Part shown: piece after piece, positions 1 to 13,155 of the stretch
How the letters are laid out: every line of letters begins with the position of its first letter
Numbering within the stretch: the stretch's first letter is position 1
NCBI RefSeq assembly: GCF_019925205.1
Contig: NC_083560.1
Location: 59,256,270 to 59,320,269, forward strand
Origin: Metopolophium dirhodum
Lineage: Eukaryota > Arthropoda > Insecta > Hemiptera > Aphididae
DNA length: 64,000 nucleotides
Direction of reading: 5' to 3'
Translations under genes and position numbers: made by a program
The notes under the pieces: model-generated
Told to the model about the DNA's origin: nothing
Database searches by the model: none
What the model saw: the letters and a program-made list of their open reading frames with translations, nothing else

Positions 1-1314
1 TAAACACCGTTTATAATAGCGAGAATCCACCTAAAGTTTCATATAGGTAGTGTAATAATTGGGAAAATAATTATTGATACAATATTTCGTAATTCGTAAT
101 AGTGTGTGAGAATGGCAGTCAACCATCGAAATAATTATTATAAACGCATTATTATTATTGGGTTGGGAATGAAAATAAAAACAATTTAAAAGATTTTTTA
201 AACCAAATTGTATAAATCTAAAATAAAAATAGAATAATTTTATGGTATAAATTCGTTATAATAAATAAGCTATTCAAGTTGTATGTGACGTACCTACATA
301 ATATACCCAGCTGTATTATCGAATTTATCCTCTTTAAACAATTTTATTCATATTACGAGTACTTTTCAACTATAATTTGTATTTAATGACTATACTTACT
401 TCAAAAAAAAACTAAAATGATTGTAATTGTGTTATTATAAAAAAATGATACATTCAATCTACATGGTTTATTTTAAAATTAGAATTATGTTAAATTAAAT
501 TAAATACAATTTTGTAAATTTTAATGCACAAGCAGGTTAATAATATTGAAATCGTTATTCTTTATTAAAATATCTATAAAAAATAATTGTATTTATAATT
601 TATATATATTCTTTTAGTGTTTTTGGTTTTAATATTAGTTATTTATGAGAAACATTGCATTCAATTTTCAAACCTGATATATAAAAGTAGAAAATGTTAT
701 AAATGTATTAGTGTATTACTAAAAAAATGGTTCGTACATCTTTGTGATTTTTTCAAATTTGAACTTCAATTGCATATAAAAAAATTATCCATACATATTT
801 TATATTTTTATACAGTTATAAGAAACAATTTTAAGGAACTTCGTACTAAATTTTAATGATTTTTTAAAAAAAATAGAGAATGTCTCATGCCTATAATTTG
901 TAATAAATATAGATCAAAAACGGTCAAAATAAATTATATTTTAATCGCAGATTCACGGACAAAGTGCGTCACTTACTGCGAGTCACTCAACGTGCTAATG
1001 TTGCTGGGTCAGTATAAATATGGATCAGGCAGGACTGAGTTCATGATAAAAAAAAAATACAAACTGGCATGGTTGGGTTGGACTTAAAAAATAATTAAGA
1101 ACTGGGACCGGGTAGATAAAATTTTAAATTTAAGTTTCAAGCCGGCTCGGGTCAATAAAAAACGAGCTGACATGTGCTGATCTCTATTAGGTATAGGTTC
1201 GTTTTAAGTAGGTAGCATAACAAATTGTAATAATTACACCTATCTGTTGATTAAATATTTATATTAAGTATATTGTTTAATGTTTATTTTCTTTTATCGT
1301 TTTCGGTGATAATA
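1..1314. other. AT-rich non-coding spacer
   Basis: No gene is supported. The stretch is AT-rich with poly-A and poly-T runs and short chance frames. The part from about 874 to 1186 is less AT-rich and contains GGGTCGGG-like words. It starts TAGAGAATG and ends CATGTGCTGATCTCTA, whose reverse complement starts TAGAGATCAGC. That could be a decayed TIR element, but I find no target duplication, so I do not call it. Confidence 0.6.
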
Positions 1315-1774
1315 CAAATTATATTATGACTAGTGAAAAAAAGTTATTCAATGTCTAGACGCTCATAATTGAGTTTTTAAGTCATGTTTAAGTTTTGTTA
1401 CGATTAATCATATTGATAATAATAATTGCGGTTATGGCACGTATCGGCAGTATCAAAAAATGTTTTGTGCAAAAAGTAGACGTATTAAAGACAAGGGAAA
1501 CAAAGTCATGCGTTTATGGTTCAGTTCATTTATATTTTTATTATTTTTTTTTACTGAACAAAAAAAATGTATATATTTACAATCTGTATTTACATGTAAT
1601 ACAATAAGTAAATTTGATGAGATTTTATTGACGGGAGGGGGAAGTCATCCAGTAGCGGCACCCCGTGATTATTATATTATCCAAGTATTTTGCATTCAAA
1701 AAACGATTTTGATCAAAACTTGACTTAATCAGTAGTGGTTTATGCAAATTATATTATGACTAGTGAAAAAAAGT
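1315..1774. repeat. 30-bp perfect direct repeat flanking 400 bp
   Basis: Positions 1315-1344 and 1745-1774 are identical over 30 bases (beginning CAAATTATATTATGACTAG and ending GAAAAAAAGT), 430 bp apart. The similarity stops abruptly on both sides. The 400 bp between contain no recognisable transposon termini, though 1634-1670 has a GC-richer word (GACGGGAGGGGGAAGTC). A long target duplication from a retroposon, or a local duplication with decayed flanks, would both fit. The repeat itself is certain; its origin is not. Confidence 0.75.
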
Positions 1775-2329
1775 GATTTTTGATTTTAATGAAAAAACTC
1801 AGTTCTTTGTATAATTATGATGCTTTCAAAGTTAAAGACACTTGTACACCCAACTCTATTGTACAACAATATATTTGTCATATTATGATTATAATTCATG
1901 TTGATTTACACTAGGAACATTGTCATAGATCATCATTAATGAAAAACGTTTTCAGTAAAATTTATCACATAACTCTATATAATCTATGTATAATATATAC
2001 ATTATATTTTTAGTGTGTCACAGAATTATTAAAAAAAAAAAATACATTTAATTTTAATTAGCTGATTTCAGCTTTAAAGTACAAAATAACTTTTTAGAAT
2101 TGCAATAAAAAGTGATTCTGAGCCAAGGTTGATCTAATTTGTTGTTTATCAGACAATTATTTTAATAATAATAATATAAACATTTCAAAACAAATGTTCT
2201 GCTTTTTTTATATACCTATTATTATGAACAGTGAGGATTTTACTTGTTATCCTCCCCCTCTCCTCAACTAGAACCAATTTGCTACCTGAAACTTCTGTCG
2301 ATATTGAAAATTAAAACATTTTTCTTTTA

Positions 2330-2412
2330 TAAAAAGTATCTTCAGACACTAAAATAAATAAAACAACACACATCATTGTAAAATCAATACATTCATCGCT
2401 CTGCTCAATATC
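2330..2412 (+). repeat. fragment of dispersed repeat (63.4-kb family)
   Basis: This short segment matches the copy at 63,630-63,700. Both read ACACACATCATTGTAAAA, then CAAT(A/T)CATTC, then CGCTC(C/T)GCTCA, followed by (T/G)(A/C)TCTAAAA or GACCTAAAA, in the same orientation. The upstream AGACACTAAAATAAATAAA corresponds to the AGACAGACAAAAAAAACA of the other copy. It carries no coding capacity. It is a degraded piece of the larger TIR element described at 62,743-63,770. Confidence 0.7.
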
Positions 2413-5400
2413 TAAAATCAATAGTCATTAAACAAATTAGTAAACATTAATGGCAATTTGTATGTATTTGTTTGTATAAAGCATAAGAAAGTTAAATTAC
2501 TAATTGCAATATTATTAATAAGTAATAGATTATTTTTATTAAGTAGTTGCATTGGTACATTTCTTAAAAATTCAAATGCCTGAAGTTAATTTTTTTAGTT
2601 TGATATTTCTTAGGTATACATTAATTTATATAATATTATAATATAGTGCATACATGTATTATGTTTTATATACTAATCAGGATTTTTCTATATAAGAATT
2701 AAAAATGTATATTACATATTATAATTACAATTTTAATGTTTTTATTTAATAGAAATAGAGCCTTGAATTTTCAAGAAGAAGAAAACTGTCTTAGTCGTTG
2801 TATTATTAAATTAAAATGTTTGATAAAATCTAAAACTATAAATACGTTGAGCTAAAACAAATTTACATGTTTAAGTGTCATTTTATTACTGTAAAGGTTA
2901 TATGCTTAAGGATAGAAGTATAGAACGAAAATAATAATATTGAACAAAACCCCGTATATATAAGTAAGAAAATGGCTCCCATAATAGTATTTTACGACTC
3001 AAAAATAAAAAATAACAATATTTTTTCTCATAAAATATATTATACCATTTAAAAATAAATAATTGTATGTATATAGATTCTTAAAAGGGACTTTTTCCCT
3101 CCCTTCGACATTTTAATCTTCGGTCACAAAACTGAGTTCAATATGCTGCAGCATGATGTATATTAGTAATTTAGTATTTATTAATTTACGAACCACAAGA
3201 AGTCTAAATAGAAAACCACAGTTAATCAATCGAGTGAATTTATCGAGGACTCATTGTATTATTATGTATTTTACATAAAAAACAAATAATAATTATCAAT
3301 CGTTTTAGTATTACAAAATAATGTTAACACTACAGATGTTAGTTACTCAGAGTTGATATTGTTACAGTTCACCTTACTACCACAATTCTATCATATTATG
3401 AGGTCCCGTTAAATAGTTTTGTACTTCGTGTATATAGATAGGTATTATTCAGTTTTATAACCACTACGGCTATCAGCTACGCAGTGTGATATTATATTAA
3501 TACGAATGAGGTACCTATATAATATTTTATTTGATGATTCATATTATATTTTATGAGTTTGTATCCTTTTAATAGTGTCCATCTATAAATCTTAAAAGAT
3601 TCTCTGATCTTAATTGTTTTTTATTTGCCTAACGCACGCGGGTAGTCATGGTTAACAAAACATTATGTGATGTTTCCCAAAACCATAAAAATCCGTTCTA
3701 AAATTATGCACCCAGAAATGCTGTAAGCTATTTATTAAAATGTTATGTTCACATTGTAGCTGTACTATTATATAGGTACCTATATAATATGCGTCTATTA
3801 CTAGTAAAATATGTGTACAACAAGGAACGGATAAAAAAAATACAAATTATTTGGTGTTTAAATGTTTTGATGGCCCTCGTTAGTCGTTAGTCTTAACTAA
3901 AAATGTTAAACCAAATAAAACGTGTGTATTACATGTTTTTATTGGTATTTAATGTATACAATAAACATTGTATTTTAGATTTTAAGCGGAGAGAGAAATA
4001 TATTGGTTATAGTGTTAAACAATGATGTCTTTGTTATATCACGATACAAACGGACAATTTGCTTTAATCTTTAAAATTTTGAATAGTGTTACTGGTAATA
4101 TGTTGATATTTTCAGTATTATGGGTAACCAGGGGATTCTTAGTCATTTTCTCAATAGTTGGGAAAAACTATCAAACAGAAGTGGTAAAATAGTAATATTT
4201 AATTACCGGTTTTTAACAATAACGATTTATTTTGTTGTAATAATTTAGAAAAAAATAACTATAGAGACTTGAAATATTCTCCAAATATTAATTATATACG
4301 TACTTTCTTGAGCCATATGGATATGGACATTATAAATTGATATTTCTTGGTAAAAAATCCAAACAATTTAATGTAAGGCTCATCGTAAATTGACCTAAGT
4401 GCAGTTTAATATATAGTCACAATTTTTTTAAAAGCGTCTGAATTTCAAATTTAGCTGATTGTTATTATATAAACAGTTATAGGACTAATAGGAGTAAATA
4501 CATTGCGGTGTTTTTCAAAAATCCCTGCAGTTTACATCTTAACGGTCTGTTTGTTCTAGATGAGTCAATCAAACAATTATTAGACTGTATAAAAAAAGTA
4601 TATAAACATAATGAGGATATTACAATATAAATATGAGAATATTTTCATATGAAAGTAAATAATATATGCAAATAATAACAATTTTACAAGAAATAAAGTC
4701 GACATTTCACGATGCTATTATGATATTCCCAGTATACTTGGGTTTGATTTAATATGTCAGTAAATTATGTAAAACGAATTACAATTTTATTGTATTCAAT
4801 CTGAGAAATTGAAACATCCGACGATGCATATAAACAGCACCTAATAGGTATTTTTATTTTACAAAGTTATTATTAATTTTAAGCTATTATTTTTTAACCA
4901 CATTCGTATCATGCATCAGGTAATCTAATAAGTTAAAAGTCACTGTTACGTACTGTATAACGAACCATTTTAATATTATAATATTATGTAAACTCGACGT
5001 TAAGTATAAAATAATAAAAAAAATAAACACAAATAATTATAGCGAACATTATATTATAAAGAAATTCTGTCGAAACCTGTCATTATTAGTGCCATTTAAA
5101 GCCGTCTACAAAATATACGTCCGCTGCAGTTGGTATTTAAAAAAAATAATAATAGTAATAATGCTCGCCGACAAACTCAAAATCGCCCATGAATTTTATT
5201 ATTAAGCGTCGACTTAAAAAGGGCATCACATTTTAAGGGTGCAGGTTTCGGTTTAATAGCCGAAGAACACGTTTTCGCAAATTTTATTGCTTCCACTAGG
5301 AGGGTCGTTGATGGCCCAACGTTACCTACATATAATATACATAATACGTGGCGGTGATATACATTCGGTTAGTTTCTGGTAAACACAGTATTATAATATA

Positions 5401-7733
5401 TTATATTATACTACATAGGTACTCGCGTTCATTCACCACACATTTTAGCGAGAAAGAAAATAAATAAATCGTTTTTCTTTAGGTCTGTAAGAGCTGCAGG
5501 GGATACGATGTGTGTTTGTGTGTGTGTGTGTGTGCACATGTATGAACATGTATATAATTACACGGTGTAACCATATTGAACACGATACATAAAAAAAGTA
5601 GTAAAAACCGAATTCTACCACCGACAATGTGATTTATCGTCTGGACAGTCGTTATTTTTCTGTTCACCGGCTAACTACTACTACTACTACTGCGACCACT
5701 ATACCTACTATTACTATACAGCTGTTATTATTTGTTCGATCCCGACAAAAATTTGCACATTTTTATAGGATCTCGAAAAGGTACATCCTGATTAGTTTTC
5801 CATTTGGTAGTTTAATAGCTCCAAATGTAAATTATTACACACAAGTCATATAATATACGTGCACCTATGTAGCATGCATACATACGCATCAAAGTGTCAA
5901 GTAAACTTTATAGACATCACGCGAGAAGTCGTAAAACTACCGATCTCTTTTGTCCGTACAGAGTTGCCACGCTGTGGTGGATTTATTGCGTAATATTGAA
6001 AATAATAAAAATTGTCGGGGACTTGGGTACAATACGCAACAATAACGGCCGAGTAAATAATGTAACCAAAACTATTATGTAGGCATACCTACATTATTAT
6101 TATTCGAATGGTTTAAAAATTGTTGCGCGATACCTATAATACGAGTTACAGAACAGAACGATTTTTCGACTAGAAACTGTTTAATATTATAATACTGCGT
6201 AATGTACAGGTATAATAAAAGTCGCAAGTATGCGACGAAATCATAGTGTATCAGTATGCGTATGTTGTTTATTTTGTGTAATATATTAACATTATTAATT
6301 GGATCGTATTCCTACTATCCGCTAAAGTAGAACTAGGTAGGTACCTACCTACTCAGTATGTACAACTTACTATACTATATTGCGTACTACCTATATAGTG
6401 TACAATAATAGTTACATTGGTGCCAGTACAACAACGCGCAGTATTGCGGGAAATAATTAAATGTAGCCACGTGTTGAAATATTATAACAATATTATAATA
6501 TCATTATAATATTTTTATTGATATATTTATAAACGCATAAGTGTATAACCATTCGGGAATAACCCGACACCCCCTCACCACATATCAAGGAAAATTAGCC
6601 GCAAATGTGAAATTTACTCAAAACAAATAATATATTCTCGCTATAGGTGGTGTGTGTGTGTGTGATTGATATGAGTAATATTGACCTATAGACTACATCT
6701 ATACTATGTAACGTACTAACGTCTGTGTACGTTTCGTCATAATTAATTTGTGGGTATTAAATCTACCTACGTAATATTATACAACTTGATTGATAAAACC
6801 ATACTCTACACTCGATATTTTGTGTTGTATAGGTTATGAAGTAATTAAAAGAAAAATGAATATTATTCAAACGATTTAAGCAATGGGAAATCTTCTAGGT
6901 ACCAGACAGCGCAATCGACAAATACAAGCCGCGATAAATAATTATTGATTATAGCTAATATTGAGTATACCTATACCTTGGTTCAGATTCATATATTATG
7001 CTAACAATATTACTGTAAGTGCCCGAGAGTGGTCTGGCGCAGAAAAATGAATTCAAGAAGGGTCGCTTAAATTATTTTAAACCATATTACATGTATATTG
7101 TATATGGTGCGGATGGAACACACACGCAAACGATGATGTCTTCCAATCGAAAATCAGCGGACGGTTCTTGACTAATTTTTTTTTAATTCCTACTTTATTA
7201 TTTTTTTTTTTTGGAAATCAAATCGATTTTTCACTTAAGTAGTATATTGTTTACTAGACGGATTTCGTAATATCTATACACACTTTCTACACTACTATTC
7301 ATGATAAGAATGTCTAAATTTGCCGATCAATAGTGATAACTGAGCCGCCAGCAGTTAGGTTAGGTTAAAGTTAGGTAATATTTGTTCATACGTCTTTTAA
7401 GCAGTCTTTTTGGACCAAAAAAATATTGCCCCTTCCGCCCACCCAGAAGACGAATCAAATCCGCTACTGCATTCCCTTAAATTCATACATAGACATACTT
7501 ACCTATAGCATATGCTTGTGTTATCATTTAGAGCTAAAACCTACGCAATATATTAGGTATATTATACTAACAAACTATAGTAATATATTATACTACTGTT
7601 GTGTACTATACACCTACTACCTAGTTATCAGTGACCATGAACTAAAACGCAATAAAAACAAAAAGAAAGAAAGAAAGCCATAATAATATATCATTATAAT
7701 ATTTGTACTTAAATAATAATAAACAGAACTAGA
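2413..7733. other. non-coding spacer with microsatellites
   Basis: No gene or complete mobile element is recognised in these 5.3 kb. Visible structure is limited to a TG/GTGT tract near 5,515-5,535, an ACT/TAC tract near 5,671-5,692, a second TG tract near 6,649-6,663, and repeated palindromic words such as TAGGTAGGTACCTACCTAC at 6,336-6,353. The reading frames here, including both strands over the 5.5-kb TG tract, have no recognisable protein sequence. Confidence 0.65.
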
Positions 7734-7967
7734 ATAGGTCACTCCAATATTACCCACTCCTAATTAATCACCAAGGAACTCAGACCAATGTGCGACTCAC
7801 GCAACTATCCCCTTACAATTGAACATATAATCATCAACTGCCCCAAATTCGCATCTTCACGCCATCTCCTCAAATATCCTACATCACTCGAAGAAGCCCT
7901 AAATCAAAACAACATCGCCAATATTTAAATTTTTTTTAAATTCATTGGTTTAGATGATAAACTATAA
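7734..7967 (+). pseudogene. LINE 3' end, RNase H-class C-terminus (broken)
   Basis: Reading frame 7734-7967 gives IGHSNITHS, a stop, LITKELRPMCDSRNYPLTIEHIIINCPKFASSR and so on, a stop at 7926-7928, then IFFKFIGLDDKL and a final stop. The spaced Cys...TIEHI...Cys pattern after a GH(S/T)xxTHxYL motif is the tail found downstream of RNase H in many insect non-LTR retrotransposon polyproteins. Two in-frame stops and the lack of any upstream reverse transcriptase show a 5'-truncated dead copy. The 3' UTR probably runs to the A-rich end near 8,094. The clade (I-like or a relative) cannot be fixed from this short tail. Confidence 0.75.
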
Positions 7968-8094
7968 TTCTCCTGTATTTATCATATGTTTTTTTTCTCT
8001 TTTAACATGTATACAACTTTTAGTTTGTAAATATCACTAGGCTATAATAATCTTTGAAATTGAAGCCTTAGAAAATTTAAAAAAACATATTTGT
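7968..8094 (+). mobile_element. probable 3' UTR and A-rich tail of the LINE
   Basis: After the last stop of the LINE tail the sequence continues for about 125 bp and ends in GAAAATTTAAAAAAAC. That fits the 3' untranslated region and tail of a retroposed copy. I find no clear target duplication, so the exact end is approximate. Confidence 0.45.
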
Positions 8095-9565
8095 ACTCAC
8101 AACTATATCAAAACTCCCTCGATTTCCTAACTATATTTTAGATAATGATATGCGTACAACCCCCGATTTAACTGATAAATTTTCAGTCAGCAGTTTTTTT
8201 TTTTTATTACTTTTCACCCCTTCAATTACGTATAGCACCGACCCTACGTGGCCCCCACCACCATACATAATGGCAAATAAGTATAATAATTATGCCTATA
8301 AAATATAATACATACGTATATTGAATATCTATGTAAAATATTATAATTTTCGTCACGATATTCGTACCTCCTCGCAGCCCACATGCGTTGTTTGGAATCA
8401 AACAAATCGTAGATGTTGTTTTTTCCTATACGGGAATATCGACCATTATCGGCGACGGCGTCCAAAATAAACGTAATCCTATTTCGTGTCGTAATATATA
8501 TTTCATATTATTATTATTATTATTATTATTACTACTAATATACTAAAACTAAATTATTATAAAATTTGTATGGAACTGCATACAATTTGGAAAATCGGCA
8601 CCGGGCCACTTTTAAGTTATAGCTTAGAGAAAATTAAATAGATCTGAGGTTAAGTCTATCCCATAATATGCGTGTAATATCTAGGGCCATTGTAAACAAT
8701 TATTATTAAAACGCACAGCAATAGTCTTATACCATTGACCAAAGTCATCTTCCTTCGCGGGCTTTCTCCTGGCCATAAAAATAACTACACCAGTGTAGTA
8801 ATGGTTCACGAATAATATTTCGATACGAGTGTAGCGGTCTCGCGAAATCCACACCGCGGTTCGATGACCAGCCGATCTTTAGGCAAGTTGCCCAGGACCT
8901 ATTGCACCGTACGCTGTCGCCTCACTGTTTGGCGATTTCTTTTACTATACCAACGATATTATATTATATTGTCTATCTGTCACTTGCCAAGTCCGACATG
9001 CTCGGGCCAATACAACAATAATAATAATTATAATAAAATATAACGATGTGTATAATATATTATTATACTTGCGTATAGTTTCGTCCCAAATTCATATTTG
9101 CGGGTAACTTGCAACCGATCGGTTCGGACGTAACTTGACCATAAATTATTTGCATATCGGTAAATCGTTTTCGAAATTCATTTATATTTTTAACATTGCA
9201 TATTTCTGTTGGGCATCAACGATTTATTTAATTTAAGTTTAGAAGTCGATCCAATTTTAATTTACGTGCTCACTCATCTTATACATTTTTTTTTACTCAA
9301 ACAATGTAATAAATCTAAGTAAAAATAAAAAGAATAACTAAAATTGTCACCATTTATAATTTTACCTATACTCTGAAGACATTTATGGGCTATTATGGCT
9401 AATAATAATTAACAGCAATATGCATTGAAAAGTATTTCTATATATTTTTTAATTTGATTTACAACAAAATACATTTATTCGTTTTAGTAATCATTCTATA
9501 ATTTTGTTTCGATTTGGAGGAAGGGCGTATATATGCTATCAGCATAGTAATAAAACAATTTTGTG
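8095..9565. other. non-coding spacer with a CpG-richer segment
   Basis: A TTA microsatellite occupies about 8,506-8,530. The segment 8,740-9,140 has clearly more G, C and CpG than its surroundings. A plus-strand frame stays open from about 8,782 to 9,016 and includes TPRFDDQPIFRQVAQDLL, but it lacks an early ATG, resembles no family I know, and has no convincing splice signals. I treat it as chance or at most a doubtful exon. Confidence 0.5.
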
Positions 9566-9567
9566 TG

Positions 9568-9640
9568 GGACTCAAGTGGCCTATCGGTTAGTACAAATAA
9601 CCACAATTTTCATAATCTATGGTTTGAATAATACTTAGTT
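9568..9640 (+). mobile_element. possible tRNA-derived SINE head
   Basis: At 9,577 the sequence TGGCCTATCGGTTAGTAC resembles the polymerase III A box (TRGCNNAGYNGG). At 9,621 GGTTTGAATAA is a degenerate B box, about 44 bp downstream, a spacing normal for tRNA-derived promoters. No cloverleaf with a complete acceptor stem can be drawn, so it is not a working tRNA gene. The 3' end of the putative SINE body is not visible. Confidence 0.4.
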
Positions 9641-9914
9641 GTTCTGACCATAACGTGTTGCATCTCCTGTCTTTTCTCCATTTGAATTTTCACCCTTTTA
9701 CACTCAACAATTATTCTACAGTCAGTTATATGGTATAGTGATGATGGCCAAACTATAATACCAATATGGATGTAGCTAGAATATGTATTTAATGATAATT
9801 ATTATAAATACATAGAGGTAATAGTAACTATTAGGTATAAGTCTGAACCCCCTAGATAGACATTTTATCCGTCTTGGACATGCTTTAGGCTTATAGTCTA
9901 ATCGTGTCAATATA

Positions 9915-9970
9915 GTTAGGGGTGGCGTAGTGGTTAACGTTTTAATCTTAAATTTTAGAACCATTCTATT
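9915..9970 (+). mobile_element. possible second tRNA-like SINE head
   Basis: GGTGGCGTAGTGGTTAACG at 9,921-9,939 contains a very good A-box match (TGGCGTAGTGG). The downstream B-box candidate near 9,953-9,966 is poor. It lies only about 340 bp from the similar head at 9,568 and on the same strand, which suggests related retroposed material. Without a B box or tail the call stays weak. Confidence 0.3.
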
Positions 9971-10368
9971 ATAATATTATAATAGACCCATCACTCATAA
10001 TGACTAGACATCAAGATTATAGTACACACATAAGTGTAAAATATGTAGGCTATAATCCGACTTATCTATAATATATTTTCATTTTCGACAGTTCGAAACG
10101 TCAGATTATTAATATGTTTCTATTTTAACACGTATTTAGCATAGTTTAGGTAGCAAACGCCACTCACCGCAAATTAGACGGAGTTGGTTATCGAACAGTG
10201 GATTTTCAATCTATGATAAATTTTAATAAAAAAGAAATTAAGAGAAAAACACGGGAACTTCAGATATAAGGAAAATGCTACACTGAACATTTTACTACGA
10301 TGTTTGACGATAAAATACCTATACAACAAGTCATAGAAGATTTGTTATTATTATAACATTATTACTTT

Positions 10369-10608
10369 AGGGCTGTAAATACTAAATATAATGCACTATT
10401 ATAGCTCACTTAAATTGCGCTGGAATATGAAAAAAATTACTTAAACAATTTTAAATGTTAGTATGTACAATATATATAAAAAAAAATGCAAAATAAAAGA
10501 TTCAAAATTGAATTCATTGTTTCATTGTTACACAATTTAGAGTTTTTGTTAAGAAAACTAAGTCTTACATTAAACAAATAATTTATTTCTCTCCAAATTC
10601 ACAGCCCT
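10369..10608. mobile_element. candidate short TIR element, 240 bp
   Basis: The left end AGGGCTGTAAAT and the reverse complement of the right end, AGGGCTGTGAAT, match at 11 of 12 positions. The interior is AT-rich and non-coding. AGGG-type ends recall hAT elements, but the flanking 8-mers (ATTACTTT and TATTTCCC) do not match, so target duplication is not supported. It may be an old MITE or a chance pairing. Confidence 0.35.
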
Positions 10609-12389
10609 TATTTCCCATTAGAAAAAAAGGTAATCAGGTAAATGGTAATCATAGATTGTACAAAATCATAGATTGTTCAGCTATAATAATAGGGTATTAT
10701 ATTATTGACATGATGAAGTTTTTCTAAGTTATAAAACACAATTCCAGTATATAGTTTAAAAAAAAAACCATTATAACGGGTATATATCTGATACTTTAAT
10801 ATAAATAAAAAATGTAAGTAATTTTAGTTTATATTGAATTTACCTATGAATAACCTTAGATAATCATTAAACATATTGGTTCTCAAGTCTTAACGTATTC
10901 CACATTACTGTTGAATAATAAGTGATAACATTTTTGTTTTTAAAATTAAATGATTTTTTTTTAGTTATTATATGTCCAGTTATTTTATACAGCGAGTTTT
11001 CTGTATAATATAATATTATTAATATTAAACATATTATACAAAAGACCACGAAATATCATTATATTACATTTACACCCTCAATGTTCACTAAAACAAATAA
11101 CAATTTCATTGTGAAAATATATTATATAGGTAGTCAATGTTTAAGTAGGTACTCTCTCTAAACGTGTTATTATATATGAAACGTGAAAATAATATGCAAT
11201 TTCAAGTGCAAACATATAATGGCCATAAGTGCGCTGCACTTGTCGGTGGCATGACGTGCTCAGAGAGTTGGCTTTAAGGCTCGTTACTCGTCATTAAGGT
11301 GAAAATTACGGGGGACTTTATATGAGTGGATATTATAATATTATAATATAATATATTGAAACGACATGCCTTTATTTTACGGTATTCGTAAATGTAAATG
11401 CATCACACGTTCTAGTGTAAGTGTACATATCTCGTAAGTACGTACACATCAGCTGCTGGTATCATATTATCACCATCGAATCGTTTACTTTTATAATTCA
11501 TGTGACCTGCAGGCCGGGCGCACACGGAAAGCGCAAGCGAGGTTCGAAAGTCGAAACGGAACATCAAAATTTTCTCACCCGCACTAGCCGGTTGAACGTA
11601 GAAAAATAGTAATATTTCGTTTTCGTGGAATAGTTTCGTTTTCATGGAATAGTGATGGTGGTGGTGGTGGTGGTGGTGGTGAATAATAGCATATAACAAT
11701 ACATTTTAATTATGGCTGGGATTAAGTTAAGTTGAAAGATACTTTTCTTTTTTTGTTCAACTTACAAACTAGTTACAATTGAAATAGACAAAATAATAAT
11801 ATACGTATAGCACTTATAATAAAAATAACGTCATACAGGAAGTTCATTCAATGATAGACTCTAAACTAATAAATAAGTTATTAATATTATTTAGGTTGAT
11901 TTTTAGTTAGTTTATATTTTTTAAGAGATCACGGCAACAACTTCTCTTTACACGTTGAATCGAGTTATCTGGAATACGCAGTACTAGTCGTGGCAAATAC
12001 TTGGTAGTCTACCAGATAATTCAAGTCTCTAAGTGACAGTGTATTATTATTGAGAGGTTTTAAATGAATGTGTTGAATGAGACAATAATTTTCTATGGAA
12101 ATGTATATAAGGTTGTATCTATATATACGTTATTTTAATCCCTATTGAAATCCTGAAATGATGCATTCAATGCTTTGACAGTCTATGGTGTAGTATTTAC
12201 CTACAGTAAAATATAACATTATAAATAATATCTATTTCCGATTATAATTGAATTTTATAATTCGTAAAAAACGAAATATATATTGTATCAATTGAGAACA
12301 AATTAACTTTAACGTTACTTTAAAGATGTATCAACTGATCAGTAGCTCAAAATCTAAAAGTTCCGGTATATATAACATTAATACGCCCA
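10609..12389. other. non-coding spacer with tandem repeats
   Basis: A 19-bp unit TTTCGTTTTCRTGGAATAG is present twice in tandem at 11,615-11,652 with one mismatch. It is followed directly by a (TGG)n tract at 11,653-11,681. Opposite-strand translation of that tract gives a run of histidines, which explains a spurious 95-codon frame. The part 11,220-11,600 is richer in CpG. No gene is recognised. Confidence 0.6.
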
Positions 12390-12815
12390 ATGGTACTTGA
12401 CGGGTCAAAAACTCAGAAGCATGACCCATCAGAAAAACGGAAGAATAGTTCAGGTATTTTCGGACCACACAATAATAGTCAAACCAGTGAATGGAGCAAA
12501 AGACATACTCAGGTCCCTTTTACACACCCTAGAATTGCAAAAGAAATATCTTTCAGAACACTGAAATGGGGAGGACATGCATGGAGAAAACTGGAAACAA
12601 TAATAAAGACCGTGTTCGAAAATAACCCTACAGGAAAACGACTCTGGGAAGTACTCGCCTGATATGGGAAGACTGTGTCACCAGGCCGGATGTAGGATAG
12701 AACCGGGAACAGGATGGAGAGAAACTTCAGAGAACAGAGGCAGACGGAGGAATATAATATGCTTGGAGGTCGAAAGGCTTACACTATAGGCTGTTACCCT
12801 ATGAAGAAGAAGAAG
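12390..12815 (+). pseudogene. LINE reverse-transcriptase C-terminus with GAA tail
   Basis: A frame at 12,390-12,662 encodes 90 residues. GIFGPHNNSQTSEWSKRH lies at about 22-39 and LKWGGHAWRK at 58-67. This is the (L/I)xGP...EWRxRxN...LxWAGHVWR pattern of the C-terminal end of insect endonuclease/reverse-transcriptase LINEs. The homology continues in the +1 frame from 12,664: TGWRETSENRGRRRN and ICLEVERLT correspond to the usual DWRxxAxDRxxWRNxxLExxxL. So there is at least one frameshift, plus stops. The copy ends at a GAA repeat, 12,803-12,815, which looks like a retroposition tail. The endonuclease, the RT palm and most of the element are missing. The clade is not determined. Confidence 0.8.
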
Positions 12816-13124
12816 TTATCATAATATTATTATCCCGTACTCGGTAAAATGTAGCGGCGTGTGCAAAATATATTTCGGGCGCACCTACATACAAATATAT
12901 ACAATAATATATAATATTATGTGTCCGGTAAGCTTATAATGTTATACCTGCAACAGCGTCCTGTAAGCGGTCTTCTTTACCGTTTTTATGACAGCCGACG
13001 ACGGTGGTCGTAAAGTGTAGCAACGAGTTATTCGTGGTTGTTAATAATAGGGTGGAGGGGGAAACTAAGAAAAAAAACATGAACACGTACAATATGCATA
13101 ATAATATAATATAATGTTATTATC

Positions 13125-13155
<31 letters not shown>

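Noticed and set aside
874..1186. Possible hAT element with TAGAGA ends
   Set aside because: Only about six terminal bases match convincingly and the flanks (poly-A versus TTAGGTAT) show no duplication.
3456..3480. A-box-like TAGCCGTAGTGGTTAT on the minus strand
   Set aside because: No B box at a suitable distance and no repeat context.
8782..9016. Plus-strand open frame in a CpG-richer stretch
   Set aside because: No early start codon, no splice sites that I trust, no recognisable family.
11412..11699. 95-codon frame with a histidine run, minus strand
   Set aside because: The His run is the (TGG)n tract read on the other strand; the remaining sequence is not protein-like.
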